Below are positions 7,170 to 14,046 of a DNA stretch of 64,000 bases, in pieces. The stretch's first letter is position 1; each line of letters begins with the position of its first letter. The notes under the pieces are model-generated. The model searched no databases, had not been told where the DNA came from, and saw only the letters and a list, made by a program, of their open reading frames with translations. Source of the DNA: Geodermatophilus marinus. GTDB taxonomy: Bacteria > Actinomycetota > Actinomycetes > Mycobacteriales > Geodermatophilaceae. The stretch is taken from contig NZ_QVQH01000005.1 of the NCBI RefSeq assembly GCF_003428645.1, positions 1-64,000 on the forward strand, read 5' to 3'. A program made the position numbers and the translations under genes.

Positions 7170-7197
7170 GTGATGCACACGTGACGGACCCGTGACG
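7170..7197 (+). promoter_or_regulatory. Triple 11-bp-spaced GTGACG element (site 1)
   Basis: Three hexamers start at 7170 (GTGATG), 7181 (GTGACG) and 7192 (GTGACG), exactly 11 bp apart. The same arrangement occurs upstream of four other genes between 12.8 and 20 kb. Direct repeats with 11-bp period are the binding pattern of OmpR/PhoB-family response regulators. The element ends only 13 bp before the GTG at 7211, so the true start of that gene may lie further downstream. Confidence 0.6.
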
Positions 7198-7210
7198 AGG
7201 GCAGGGTTCG

Positions 7211-7915
7211 GTGGGGCTCATGACCGAACTCCTGGGGCAGGCGATCTCGGGCACCCTGACGACGGGCCCGATCGAGGAGGCGGGGGCGGACCACGACGAG
7301 CGGACCCTCCTCGTGGGCGTCCGCGCCGGCCGGAACGAGGACTTCGACCGGCTCGTCCTCGACTTCGCGGGCCCGCTCCCCGGGTTCCGCGTCCAGTACG
7401 TGGACCGGCTCGTCGAGGACGGGACGGGCGACCCGGTCCCCCTCCGCGGTCGAGCGGTCGTCGAGATCACCCTGCAGCCCGCGGCAGCCCACCGGGACGA
7501 CGGCACACCGACGTGGACCGGCCCGCTCCCGGACGTGACGGGCTTCGCGGCGTTCCGCCAGATCGCCGACGCCGGTGACTCCGAGGCCGTGCTCACCTGG
7601 GGCATCGGGGTGGCCGCCGAGACGGGGCTCCGCGTCACCACGCTCCGCAGCCCGACCCGCGTCGCCGTCGACGTCGTCCACGCCGAACCGGGGACCGGGG
7701 ACCGGCTGCTGCGCCGCGGTGACCGCGGAGCTGCGGTGGCGACCTGGCAGTGGCGGCTCGCCCAGGCCCTCGACAGGCGGCTCGACGTCGACGAGGTCTT
7801 CGGGGCGATGACGGAGCAGGCCACCCGGAACTTCCAGGGTGCCCAGGGGCTCACTGCCGACGGCCTGGTGGGACCCCGCACCCGCGCCGCGATGGTGCGC
7901 GCCCTCGGCCTGTGA
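7211..7915 (+). CDS. AMIN-like domain plus peptidoglycan-binding domain protein
   Basis: The 234-residue protein has two parts. Residues ~40-155 form an AMIN-like domain (RNEDFDRLVLDFAGPLPG, then RVQYVDRLVEDGTGDPV and LRSPTRVAVDVVH), of the type found in actinobacterial cell-wall lipoproteins. Residues ~160-232 are a PG_binding_1 domain (LLRRGDRGAAVATWQW, then ATRNFQGAQGLTADGLVGPRTRAAMV). Together they suggest a murein-binding protein, yet no signal peptide or lipobox is visible from either the GTG at 7211 or the ATG at 7220. It may leave by a non-Sec route or be mis-started. The triple GTGACG element lies directly upstream, linking it to the metallopeptidase genes at 12.9-19.9 kb. Confidence 0.8.
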   Translation: MGLMTELLGQAISGTLTTGPIEEAGADHDERTLLVGVRAGRNEDFDRLVLDFAGPLPGFRVQYVDRLVEDGTGDPVPLRGRAVVEITLQPAAAHRDDGTPTWTGPLPDVTGFAAFRQIADAGDSEAVLTWGIGVAAETGLRVTTLRSPTRVAVDVVHAEPGTGDRLLRRGDRGAAVATWQWRLAQALDRRLDVDEVFGAMTEQATRNFQGAQGLTADGLVGPRTRAAMVRALGL

Positions 7916-8129
7916 CACAGGGACAGCCGGCAGCAGGGCCTGGGACGGGTGGACGCCCGTGGTGCTGCCCGGTGATCGGCACCACGGCGACCATCCAGCG
8001 GCCCGGTGCACGGCAGCGTCGCGCCCCGTCCGCACGGACAACCGTGTGTCGGAAGTCACGACATGGATACGCACGGGTGTGGCGCGCCCTGTGACAGGAG
8101 TGGCTGGCGGGACTCTTGTGCTGCGGCCC

Positions 8130-8462
8130 ATGACGGACGGCGTAGGGGCCAGCCTCACTGAGGAGTTGAGTTCGGCGATGTTCGAACCTGGTAGGTGCTC
8201 CGGTGGCAACCACGTGGCCCCGAGGGCCGGAGGGGCGTGCCCCTGCGGGATGGTCACCCGCATCCCCGCCCGCCAGCGGCCCGCTGCCGGCCCGCCGCCC
8301 GAGATCCTGGCGCTGATCGCGCGCTGCCTCGACGACGGGGTCGAGGTCCTCGACGCGGCGGCGTCCGGGCTGCTCCGCGAGCGGGCCGACCGGCTGCTGA
8401 CCGCGTTCACCACGGCCGGTCTGACGCTCAGCGCGGGTGCGGTGCACCGGCTGTCGGCCTGA
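8130..8462 (+). CDS. Small protein of unknown function
   Basis: A frame of up to 110 codons begins at ATG 8130 and ends just before a strong hairpin. The C-terminal part is convincing as protein: PPPEILALIARCLDDGVEVL, then DAAASGLLRERADRLLTAFT and TAGLTLSAGAVHRL, a compact helical segment with high third-position GC. The N-terminal part (RCSGGNHVAPRAGGACPCG) is less so, and translation may start at ATG 8250 to give ~70 residues. No family is recognised. It lies downstream of and on the same strand as the AMIN-like gene, ~215 bp apart. Confidence 0.5.
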   Translation: MTDGVGASLTEELSSAMFEPGRCSGGNHVAPRAGGACPCGMVTRIPARQRPAAGPPPEILALIARCLDDGVEVLDAAASGLLRERADRLLTAFTTAGLTLSAGAVHRLSA

Positions 8463-8473
8463 GCGCGTCCGCT

Positions 8474-8509
8474 CTCGCCGGTCGACGGGTCGACGGGTCG
8501 ACCGGCGAG
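8474..8509. terminator. Bidirectional terminator-like hairpin
   Basis: CTCGCCGGTCGAC (8474-8486) pairs perfectly with GTCGACCGGCGAG (8497-8509) around a 10-nt loop. It sits between two genes that end toward each other (8462 plus, 8588 minus), the usual place for a shared factor-independent terminator. No U-tract follows, as is common in high-GC actinobacteria. Confidence 0.7.
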
Positions 8510-8587
8510 GGCGGTGGGGCCACCTCCGGCCCGCCCCTGCGGCGTCCGCTGCCCTCGGCCCGTCGCCCTTCCGCCTCCCGGCTCGCG

Positions 8588-9574
8588 TCAGGGCGCGCGC
8601 GGTGTCCGGGCTCGACGCCGGAGGCCCTGCAGGCGCCGGCGGGGGTGGGGTTCCGGCGTGGTGGAGGTCGCGGCGACCTGCCGCGCGAGCCGCTCCACCT
8701 CCGCCCGGAGGGTGTCCCGGCGGTGCTCGAGGTCCGCCGCCTCCGCCAGGAGCGAGGCGGTGCGCGTCGCGGCGTCCCGGTCCCGGCCCTCCCGTCGCGC
8801 GACGGCCTCGCCGTCCGCCCGGAGCCGTTCCCGCCACCCGGCGCCCAGCATCCGCACCACCTCGTCCCGGGCGTTCAGCCGGGCGTCTTCGGCGTCCCGG
8901 GCGGCCCGCTGCCGGACCTGCTCGGCGTCGGCGGCGGCGCGCTCCTCGAGGGCGCGCACCTGCTCCAGGCGGATCCCGGCGGCGGCGCGGGCCTCCTCCC
9001 GGGCGCGTCCGGCCGCGTCGAGGGCACGCGCGGCCTCGGCCTGCAGCCGCTCGGCCTCGGCGCGGGCGCCGGCGCGCACCCGCTGGGCCTCGGCCCGGGC
9101 GGCGGCCCGCATCCGGGAGGCCTCGGCGCGCAAGCGCCTGGCCCGGGCCGCCGCGGCGCTCAGCTCGGCCGCCGCCTCGGCCCGGATGGTCGAGGCCTCG
9201 TCGGCCGCGGCGGCGAGCATCGACCCGATCCGGTCCGACAACCGCAGGAGCTCCGCGCCGTCGGACGAGTGCGCGCCCAGCCGCTGGGCCTCCTCGAGCT
9301 CCTGCCGCGTGCGCAGGAGGCCGGCCATGAGGTGCTCGCGCTCGTGCTCGGCCGCGGCGAGCTCGTCCTCGGCCCAGCGCACGTAGGTGTCGACCTGGAA
9401 GCGGTCGTAGCCGGCCAGGGTCCGGCGGAACATGGGGGCGGCGGCCTCGAGGACGGTGGGCAGGTCGCCGGAGACGTTCGGGGGCCGGCTCCCCGGCGGG
9501 TCGGGCGCGGGGCCCGCCCACGGCGCGCCCGGGAGGCGGGCAGCGCCCTCCTCGGCGTCCAGTTCGACGCTCAT
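8588..9574 (-). CDS. DivIVA-like coiled-coil protein
   Basis: I chose the ATG at 9574 because GGGGAGGC sits 8 nt upstream. The 328-residue product has a short acidic N-terminus, then a DivIVA-type segment (FRRTLAGYDRFQVDTYVRWA), followed by some 190 residues of Ala/Arg/Glu heptads (RAEAAAELSAAAARARRLRA, then EAQRVRAGARAEAERLQAEA) and a basic Pro/Arg-rich tail. The GYDRFQVD motif matches the membrane-curvature-sensing N-terminus of DivIVA/Wag31 proteins, but the rest is far more alanine-rich than the canonical polar-growth protein. It probably forms a scaffold at the membrane. It is not in the division cluster, so it is unlikely to be the main Wag31. Confidence 0.75.
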   Translation of the reverse strand: MSVELDAEEGAARLPGAPWAGPAPDPPGSRPPNVSGDLPTVLEAAAPMFRRTLAGYDRFQVDTYVRWAEDELAAAEHEREHLMAGLLRTRQELEEAQRLGAHSSDGAELLRLSDRIGSMLAAAADEASTIRAEAAAELSAAAARARRLRAEASRMRAAARAEAQRVRAGARAEAERLQAEAARALDAAGRAREEARAAAGIRLEQVRALEERAAADAEQVRQRAARDAEDARLNARDEVVRMLGAGWRERLRADGEAVARREGRDRDAATRTASLLAEAADLEHRRDTLRAEVERLARQVAATSTTPEPHPRRRLQGLRRRARTPRAP

Positions 9575-9793
9575 CGCACCTGCCTCCCCACGCACGCCGG
9601 GTGGAGGGCGGACGCTACGTCGACCGGGACCGGGAGTGAGCCGGATCTCCAGGACGCCTCACCCGGAGGGGCGGGGCGCACCCGCCGATCCGGGCCCCTC
9701 GTCGGGTGCCCCTCACGCCGAGCCATCCCCCCTGCGGGTGACCGGACCCGCTCCGGGCGTCCGGACGCACGCGACGGCGGGCACGCTGCTGGC

Positions 9794-10066
9794 ATGGCGC
9801 CCGCTCCGCCCACGCCGGCCCCCGGCAGCATGACCGTCCCGTTGCTGCACGGGTGGGAGGACGTCGCGACCTTCGTGGCGCTCGTCGTCCTCGCGGCCCT
9901 GCTGCTCCTGGTGGCCGGGGCGATCGGGCTCGCCGGGAACAGCCGGTCGGAGTGGCAGGCGTGGCTGGCCGCGAGGCCGAGCAGGCGGGACGCGGCAGAG
10001 GGCCCCCGCCGCGGGCTGCCGGGCGGGCCCGCGCGGGATCAGGCCGGGACGCGGTCGCGCACGTAG
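9794..10066 (+). CDS. Small single-span membrane protein
   Basis: The 90-residue frame has a Pro/Ala-rich N-terminus, one transmembrane segment at about 25-48 (VATFVALVVLAALLLLVAGA) and a basic cytoplasmic tail (SEWQAWLAARPSRRDAAEG). An internal ATG at 9830 would give ~78 residues. No family is recognised. Its 3' end overlaps the end of the PHA synthase gene on the other strand by 28 bp. Confidence 0.5.
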   Translation: MAPAPPTPAPGSMTVPLLHGWEDVATFVALVVLAALLLLVAGAIGLAGNSRSEWQAWLAARPSRRDAAEGPRRGLPGGPARDQAGTRSRT

Positions 10067-11769
10067 GAGCCGGGGGCGGGCTCCAGCGGCGGGTGCGCGG
10101 CGCTGCCGGGGGAGTCCGGCGCGGGCACCTCGTCCCCGGACCTCTCGATGGTCCACCCGGCCCACCGCTCCCACCAGCTGCCGGTGTGCCGTTCGGCCTC
10201 CGCGCGCCAGGAGTGCGGGTCCGGCCCGGGTTCCCCGCCGGTCCAGTAGTGCGCCTTGGGGTTGCCGGGCGGGTTGACCAGGCTCTGGATGTGACCGCTG
10301 TAGCTGAGCACGAAGGTGCTCGGCCCGGAGAGCAGCTGGGTCGTCCGGTAGCAGCCGTCCCACGGGGTCAGGTGGTCGGTTAGGGCGCCGGTGACGAACA
10401 TGGGGATGGTGATCCGGCTGAGGTGCACCGGGGTGTCCAGCACCCGCAGCGCGCCCGGCCGGACCAACGCGTTGCCGCCGAAGATGTCCAGGAACTGCTC
10501 GTGCAGCCGGGCGGGCAGGTTCGTGCCGTCGGCGTTCCAGGCCAGGATGTCGAACGCGGGCGGGTCCTCGCCCATGAGCCACTGGTTCACCACGTAGTTG
10601 AAGACCAGGTCGTCGGGGCGCATCCAGGTGAACACCGCCCCCATGTCCCGGGCGCTGATGACCCCGCGCCGGCGGCTGTTGCGGCGGGCGAGCTGGAGCA
10701 GCCGCGGTCCGGAGAAGGCACCGAGCGGCGCCCGGCTGGAGAAGTCGAGCAGGGTGACCGCGTACCCGGCGGCGGAGACCCGGTCGTCGCCGGTGGCAGC
10801 GAGGTGGTTGAGCGCGGTGGTCATGATCTGCCCGCCGGCGCAGAAGCCCATGGTGATCGCGTCGGGGGAGCCGGTGACCTCCCGGGCGACGTCGACGGCC
10901 CGCAGGACGCTGCCGGAGTAGGTGTCCAGGTCCCACTCGGACTGCTCCCGGGTCGGGTTGCGCCAGCTGATCATGAAGACCTGCAGGCCCTGGGCCACGG
11001 CGTACTCGACGAGGCTGCGCCCCGGACGGAGGTCCAGGAAGTAGAAGCGCCCGATGGGGGGCGGGACGATCACCAGGGGGCGCCGCCGGACCCGCGGTGT
11101 CGAGGGGGCGTACTGGATCACCTCGACGACCTCGTCGCGGTACACGACCGAGCCGGGGGTGATCCCGAGGTCCTCGCCCACGGTGAAGGCGCTGCGGTCG
11201 ACCTGCGTGGGCAGGCCGCCGTTGCGGACCAGGTCGGAGAGGGCGTTCCGCGTGCCGCGGACCAGGCTCCGGCCGGCGGTGTCGAAGGCGCGCTTGAGGG
11301 CCGCCGGGTTGCCGAGCAGCGTGTTGGTGGGCGCCATGGCGCTGGTGAACGCGGTGAGGACGAACCGCGCCTGCTCGACCTCGCGCCAATCGGCTCCGCC
11401 GGCCTCGTGGTCGGCGAGCAGCCGGTCCAGCGACCCGGCCACCGCGAGGTAGGACTGCAGCAGGCGCCGGTAGCCCGGGTGCAGGGTCCAGGCCGGGTCG
11501 GTGAACCGCTTGTCCCCGGGCCTCGGCGCGATCTCGGCGGTGCCGCGCAGGATCCGGACGGAGTCACGGGCCAGGTGTGCGACCTCCCGGGCGACCGGGC
11601 GGGGCTGGGTGAGGGTGGCGAGGACGCCGCGGACCATGCCCCGCGGGGTCGGCAGGCCCACGGGTTCGGCGCTCTCCACCGAGGCCAGCGCCTCGGACTC
11701 GGTCTGCGGGACGGCTCTGATCGGGCCGGTGCGGCGGCCCGGGCGCTGGTGCGAGGTCGTGGTCGTCAC
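10039..11769 (-). CDS. phaC: Polyhydroxyalkanoate synthase (class I/II-like PhaC)
   Basis: This 576-residue alpha/beta-hydrolase polymerises 3-hydroxyacyl-CoA into storage polyester. The lipase-like box is GFCAGG with the nucleophile Cys310. The general base pair is visible as Asp in GALTDHLTPW and His in SYSGHIQSLV. Family hallmarks include PLVIVPPPIGRFYFLDLRPG, FMISWRNPTREQSEW and the C-terminal NPPGNPKAHYW. Length matches class I/II enzymes, which work without PhaE or PhaR subunits. No phaA, phaB, phasin or depolymerase gene lies within the window, so precursors must come from elsewhere. A CRP-type palindrome ends 10 bp upstream of the start. Confidence 0.95.
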   Translation of the reverse strand: MTTTTSHQRPGRRTGPIRAVPQTESEALASVESAEPVGLPTPRGMVRGVLATLTQPRPVAREVAHLARDSVRILRGTAEIAPRPGDKRFTDPAWTLHPGYRRLLQSYLAVAGSLDRLLADHEAGGADWREVEQARFVLTAFTSAMAPTNTLLGNPAALKRAFDTAGRSLVRGTRNALSDLVRNGGLPTQVDRSAFTVGEDLGITPGSVVYRDEVVEVIQYAPSTPRVRRRPLVIVPPPIGRFYFLDLRPGRSLVEYAVAQGLQVFMISWRNPTREQSEWDLDTYSGSVLRAVDVAREVTGSPDAITMGFCAGGQIMTTALNHLAATGDDRVSAAGYAVTLLDFSSRAPLGAFSGPRLLQLARRNSRRRGVISARDMGAVFTWMRPDDLVFNYVVNQWLMGEDPPAFDILAWNADGTNLPARLHEQFLDIFGGNALVRPGALRVLDTPVHLSRITIPMFVTGALTDHLTPWDGCYRTTQLLSGPSTFVLSYSGHIQSLVNPPGNPKAHYWTGGEPGPDPHSWRAEAERHTGSWWERWAGWTIERSGDEVPAPDSPGSAAHPPLEPAPGSYVRDRVPA

Positions 11770-11779
11770 CGGTCCCCCT

Positions 11780-11795
11780 TGTGACTCAGGTCACT
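11780..11795. promoter_or_regulatory. CRP/FNR-type palindrome upstream of phaC
   Basis: The sequence TGTGACTCAGGTCACT is TGTGA-N6-TCAC(T), matching the CRP-family consensus at nine of ten half-site positions. It lies 11-26 bp before the phaC ATG, a position that suits repression or roadblock more than activation. Confidence 0.5.
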
Positions 11796-11982
11796 TCCGG
11801 GTCGACCGTAGCCGTTGGACCGGTCCGGCGACACCGGCCGGGCACCGGGACCGGCGAGCGGGACGTGGTCCTCGGGCAGGGCCGCCTCCTGGAGGCGCGG
11901 TGCGGTCGGGTGCGGCATCGTGGGGTACCCCCTCGAGGGCGGGGAGCCCGCGGTGCAGCGGGTCGCGCGTACGGAGGATGCG

Positions 11983-12297
11983 ATGACGGATCACCGGCCT
12001 GTGGAGCCCGACGCGATCATCGACGGGGACGGGACGGCGATCGCGTCCCGCCGCGCGGGGGACGGCAGGGCGCCGCTCCCGTCCGTGCCGAGGATCCCGG
12101 CACTGGTACGGCTGGCCGGCGCCGGGCCGGTCCTCGCCGCGTCGGCGTTCGCGCTCACCGCGGTGGCGGCCGCAAAGGTGGCGCAGCTGGCGGGGCGGAT
12201 GGCCTGGCAGGCCGCGGTCGGCGACGTGCCGCGGCAGCCGGTCCCCGGCCAGGTCGAGGTCACGTGGACCCGGATCGAGATCCGCGTCCTGCGGTGA
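11983..12297 (+). CDS. Small protein with a hydrophobic central segment
   Basis: ATG 11983 follows GGAGG at 11973 with good spacing. The 104-residue product has a polar N-terminus (MTDHRPVEPDAIIDGDG), a hydrophobic Ala/Val-rich stretch at about 48-68 (GPVLAASAFALTAVAAAKVA) that could cross the membrane, and a short C-terminal strand ending VEVTWTRIEIRVLR. No family is recognised. It is divergent from phaC, with the CRP-type site between them, which could connect it to storage metabolism; that is speculative. Confidence 0.6.
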   Translation: MTDHRPVEPDAIIDGDGTAIASRRAGDGRAPLPSVPRIPALVRLAGAGPVLAASAFALTAVAAAKVAQLAGRMAWQAAVGDVPRQPVPGQVEVTWTRIEIRVLR

Positions 12298-12312
12298 CCC
12301 GGGGTGCCGGGC

Positions 12313-12516
12313 TCAGGTCTCGACGGCGGTGCCGCAGATGCCGCAGACCTCCAGCCGCCGTCGTCCCCACCGGGCGACCGGCACGAAGAACACGGTCACC
12401 TGCGTGAACCGGCGCACGCGCGCCCACCGGGTGGTGTTGGCGCAGCGCGGGCAGGTGCGGACCTCTCCGGGGCCCAGGTCCCGCTGTCTCGTGCCGAAGC
12501 CGAAGAGGAAGAACAC
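12313..12516 (-). CDS. Zinc-ribbon protein
   Basis: This 67-residue protein begins MFFLFGFGTRQRDLGPG and holds two CxxC knuckles, CPRCANTT and CGICGTAV, separated by a hydrophobic/basic stretch (VRRFTQVTVFFVPVARWG). This is the layout of the small zinc-ribbon family common in actinobacteria, in which a hydrophobic loop lies between the two halves. It should bind one Zn(II). Its role is unknown. It converges with the plus-strand gene ending at 12297. Confidence 0.8.
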   Translation of the reverse strand: MFFLFGFGTRQRDLGPGEVRTCPRCANTTRWARVRRFTQVTVFFVPVARWGRRRLEVCGICGTAVET

Positions 12517-12556
12517 GGCGCCACCCTAGGCAGCCGCCCCCGGCCCGGCGCGGTGG

Positions 12557-12739
12557 TCACGGGCCCTTGGGGATGAGGATCCACAGCACGATGTAGGCGA
12601 GCTCACCCACCCCGAACAGGCCGAACAGCACGAAGCCGATGCGCACGAGCGTGCGGGAGAGGCCGAACCGGTCGGCCAGCGCGGCGCAGACACCGGCGAT
12701 GACGCGCTGCGAACGGGGACGCACCAGTTGCCCTGCCAT
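12557..12739 (-). CDS. PspC-domain protein
   Basis: This 60-residue protein consists of one PspC domain: a basic N-terminus (LVRPRSQRVIAGVCAALAD), the R-F-G-L-S-R-T-L-V-R-I segment and a hydrophobic helix (GFVLFGLFGVGELAYIVLWI) ending IPKGP. PspC proteins are inner-membrane partners in envelope-stress responses. Stand-alone minimal versions like this one are common in actinobacteria and are not necessarily tied to PspA. No PspA gene is nearby. Confidence 0.9.
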   Translation of the reverse strand: MAGQLVRPRSQRVIAGVCAALADRFGLSRTLVRIGFVLFGLFGVGELAYIVLWILIPKGP

Positions 12740-12820
12740 GCGGCCGTCCTACCCGTTACCGGGCGGGTGCAACGCCGGGACTCGTGCGTCGACCGGCCAC
12801 CCCGGTGCCGAGGAGGCGCG

Positions 12821-12848
12821 GTGACGGAGCGCTGACGGTCCCGTGACG
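12821..12848 (+). promoter_or_regulatory. Triple 11-bp-spaced GTGACG element (site 2)
   Basis: Hexamers GTGACG, CTGACG and GTGACG start at 12821, 12832 and 12843, each 11 bp apart and each followed by G or A. The element points toward the plus-strand gene whose ATG is at 12924, 75 bp downstream. Its spacing and orientation match the other four sites. Confidence 0.65.
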
Positions 12849-12923
12849 ATCCCCGCGCAGGCTCGTGCCCGAGCGGTCCGCGAGCCCGACGAGGGCGCCG
12901 CTCACCGGAGAGAGGAGCAGCTC

Positions 12924-13310
12924 ATGGCCGAGCCCGAACGCCAGCAGCCACCACTGAGCGAGGAGGAGCAGGAGCAGGCCCGTGCGGCCATCGACGAGTC
13001 CGCCGCGGCGGCCCCGGGGATGCTGTTCGCCGTCGTGAACGGCAACGGCACCCTGGCCCGCGGCTCGGGAGCGGTGTCGGCGACCAAGCTCCCCGCGACG
13101 GGCGAGTACCAGGTCCTCTTCAACCGCACCATCAACCGGGGGGCCTTCCTGAGCACCATCGGGCTGTCCGCCGACGCCGGCCAGTCCCCGCCCGGCGAGA
13201 TCATCGTCAACCTCCGCGTGGGGACCACCAACGGCGTCTTCGTGCAGACGTCGGACAGCACGGGGAAGGACGCGGACCGGTCCTTCCACCTGGCGGTGGT
13301 CCTGCCCTGA
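12924..13310 (+). CDS. Hypothetical protein, candidate member of the GTGACG regulon
   Basis: ATG 12924 is chosen for the GGAGAGAGGAG ribosome-binding site just upstream. The 128-residue protein has an acidic helical N-terminus (PPLSEEEQEQARAAIDESAA) and then a beta-rich domain: FAVVNGNGTLARGSGAVSAT, GEYQVLFNRTINRGAFLSTI, GEIIVNLRVGTTNGVFVQTS. The alternating strands suggest a small jelly-roll or C1q-like beta sandwich, but I recognise no family. There is no signal peptide. It stands alone between a triple GTGACG element and a bidirectional terminator, so it is a single-gene unit. Confidence 0.75.
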   Translation: MAEPERQQPPLSEEEQEQARAAIDESAAAAPGMLFAVVNGNGTLARGSGAVSATKLPATGEYQVLFNRTINRGAFLSTIGLSADAGQSPPGEIIVNLRVGTTNGVFVQTSDSTGKDADRSFHLAVVLP

Positions 13311-13330
13311 GGCACGGGGAGCGCGAGACC

Positions 13331-13363
13331 CGGCCCCGCTCCGCCGCTCGGCGGGCGGGGCCG
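13331..13363. terminator. Bidirectional terminator-like hairpin
   Basis: CGGCCCCGC (13331-13339) pairs with GCGGGGCCG (13355-13363), with a possible inner CCGC/GCGG extension. It lies between the convergent genes ending at 13310 and 13411. Confidence 0.65.
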
Positions 13364-13410
13364 GCTGCACCCCGTTCGGCGACCGTCGCCGCCCCCGCGC
13401 ACCCGCGACG

Positions 13411-13800
13411 TCAGCCGACGGCGGCGTCGCGATCCGCCTCCGGAGCGGCGGCCAACTCCTCCGCCACGGCGGGGGAGGCCTGCCGCAGCGCGTAGAAGCA
13501 GCCCGTCCCCGGGTTCGGGGGAGCGCTCGCGTACCCCTGGATCCCGGCGAGGGAGTTGCGGGTCACGGTGGCGGTGTAGACCAGCCCGGGGGCGTTGGTG
13601 AAGGTCCACACGGCCATGCCCTCGACCTGGAACCAGCGGCCTCCGCCGAACTGGTAGGTCCACGTGCCGTCGGCGTTGAAGGTGAAGGGGCTGGCGCGCA
13701 GCGGGCTGCCGGCACACCCCCAGTCGACGATGACGACGTTCCACGTCCCCACGATGCTCGTCCCCGCGGCGAGTGCAGCGGGTTCCACGGTCCGGGTCAT
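13411..13800 (-). CDS. Hypothetical protein, candidate member of the GTGACG regulon
   Basis: The 129-residue protein starts MTRTVEPAALAAGTSIVGTW and shows repeated beta strands with Trp and Tyr: VVIVDWGCAGSPLRASPFTF, NADGTWTYQFGGGRWFQVEG and AVWTFTNAPGLVYTATVTRN. The G-T-W, D-G-T-W-x-Y and W-x-F spacing resembles lipocalin-like or stress-protein beta barrels, where strands report on binding of small molecules; this is a weak resemblance. Two Cys residues (CAGS, GCFYAL) could pair. There is no signal peptide. It is divergent from the metzincin gene, and each has its own triple GTGACG element in the shared promoter region. Confidence 0.7.
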   Translation of the reverse strand: MTRTVEPAALAAGTSIVGTWNVVIVDWGCAGSPLRASPFTFNADGTWTYQFGGGRWFQVEGMAVWTFTNAPGLVYTATVTRNSLAGIQGYASAPPNPGTGCFYALRQASPAVAEELAAAPEADRDAAVG

Positions 13801-13876
13801 CCTGGCCTCCTCGGTCGACTACCGCGGCCTCCCGTCCCCCGGGGGCCCGACGGCGCTCGCACGGTAGGCGGCGGCG

Positions 13877-13905
13877 CGTCACGTCGGCGTCACCGCGCCC
13901 TCACC
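13877..13905 (-). promoter_or_regulatory. Triple 11-bp-spaced element (site 3), facing the 13800 gene
   Basis: On the plus strand the units CGTCACG, CGTCACC and CCTCACC start at 13877, 13888 and 13899. Read on the minus strand they are GTGACG-type hexamers facing the gene that starts at 13800, 76 bp away. This is the same relative orientation as at the other sites. Confidence 0.65.
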
Positions 13906-13923
13906 CGGACGGCCCGGGTGCCG

Positions 13924-13951
13924 GTGACGCGGGGATGACGGATCGGTGACG
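13924..13951 (+). promoter_or_regulatory. Triple 11-bp-spaced element (site 4), facing the metzincin gene
   Basis: GTGACG, ATGACG and GTGACG start at 13924, 13935 and 13946. The element faces the plus-strand gene at 14047, 95 bp downstream. It lies 18 bp from site 3 in opposite orientation, so the divergent promoters each have a private copy. Confidence 0.65.
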
Positions 13952-13973
13952 CCTCCCTGGAGAGGCTCGGCGC

Positions 13974-14028
13974 GCACCGCGCGGCCATGCACCGCGCGGC
14001 CCGCACCGCGCGGCCCGCACCGCGCGCA
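13974..14028 (+). repeat. 14-bp tandem repeat in a 5' leader
   Basis: About four units of GCACCGCGCGGCC(C) follow each other between site 4 and the ribosome-binding site of the metzincin gene. One unit carries an inserted AT that creates an upstream ATG (13987) in frame with the gene. The number of units may vary between strains and could change the length of the leader. Confidence 0.7.
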
Positions 14029-14046
14029 CCTCCAAGGGAGAGCGAC

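Noticed and set aside
7909-7921. CCTGTGACACAGG as a regulatory palindrome
   Set aside because: It overlaps the stop codon of the AMIN-like gene and is too short to separate from a chance hairpin.
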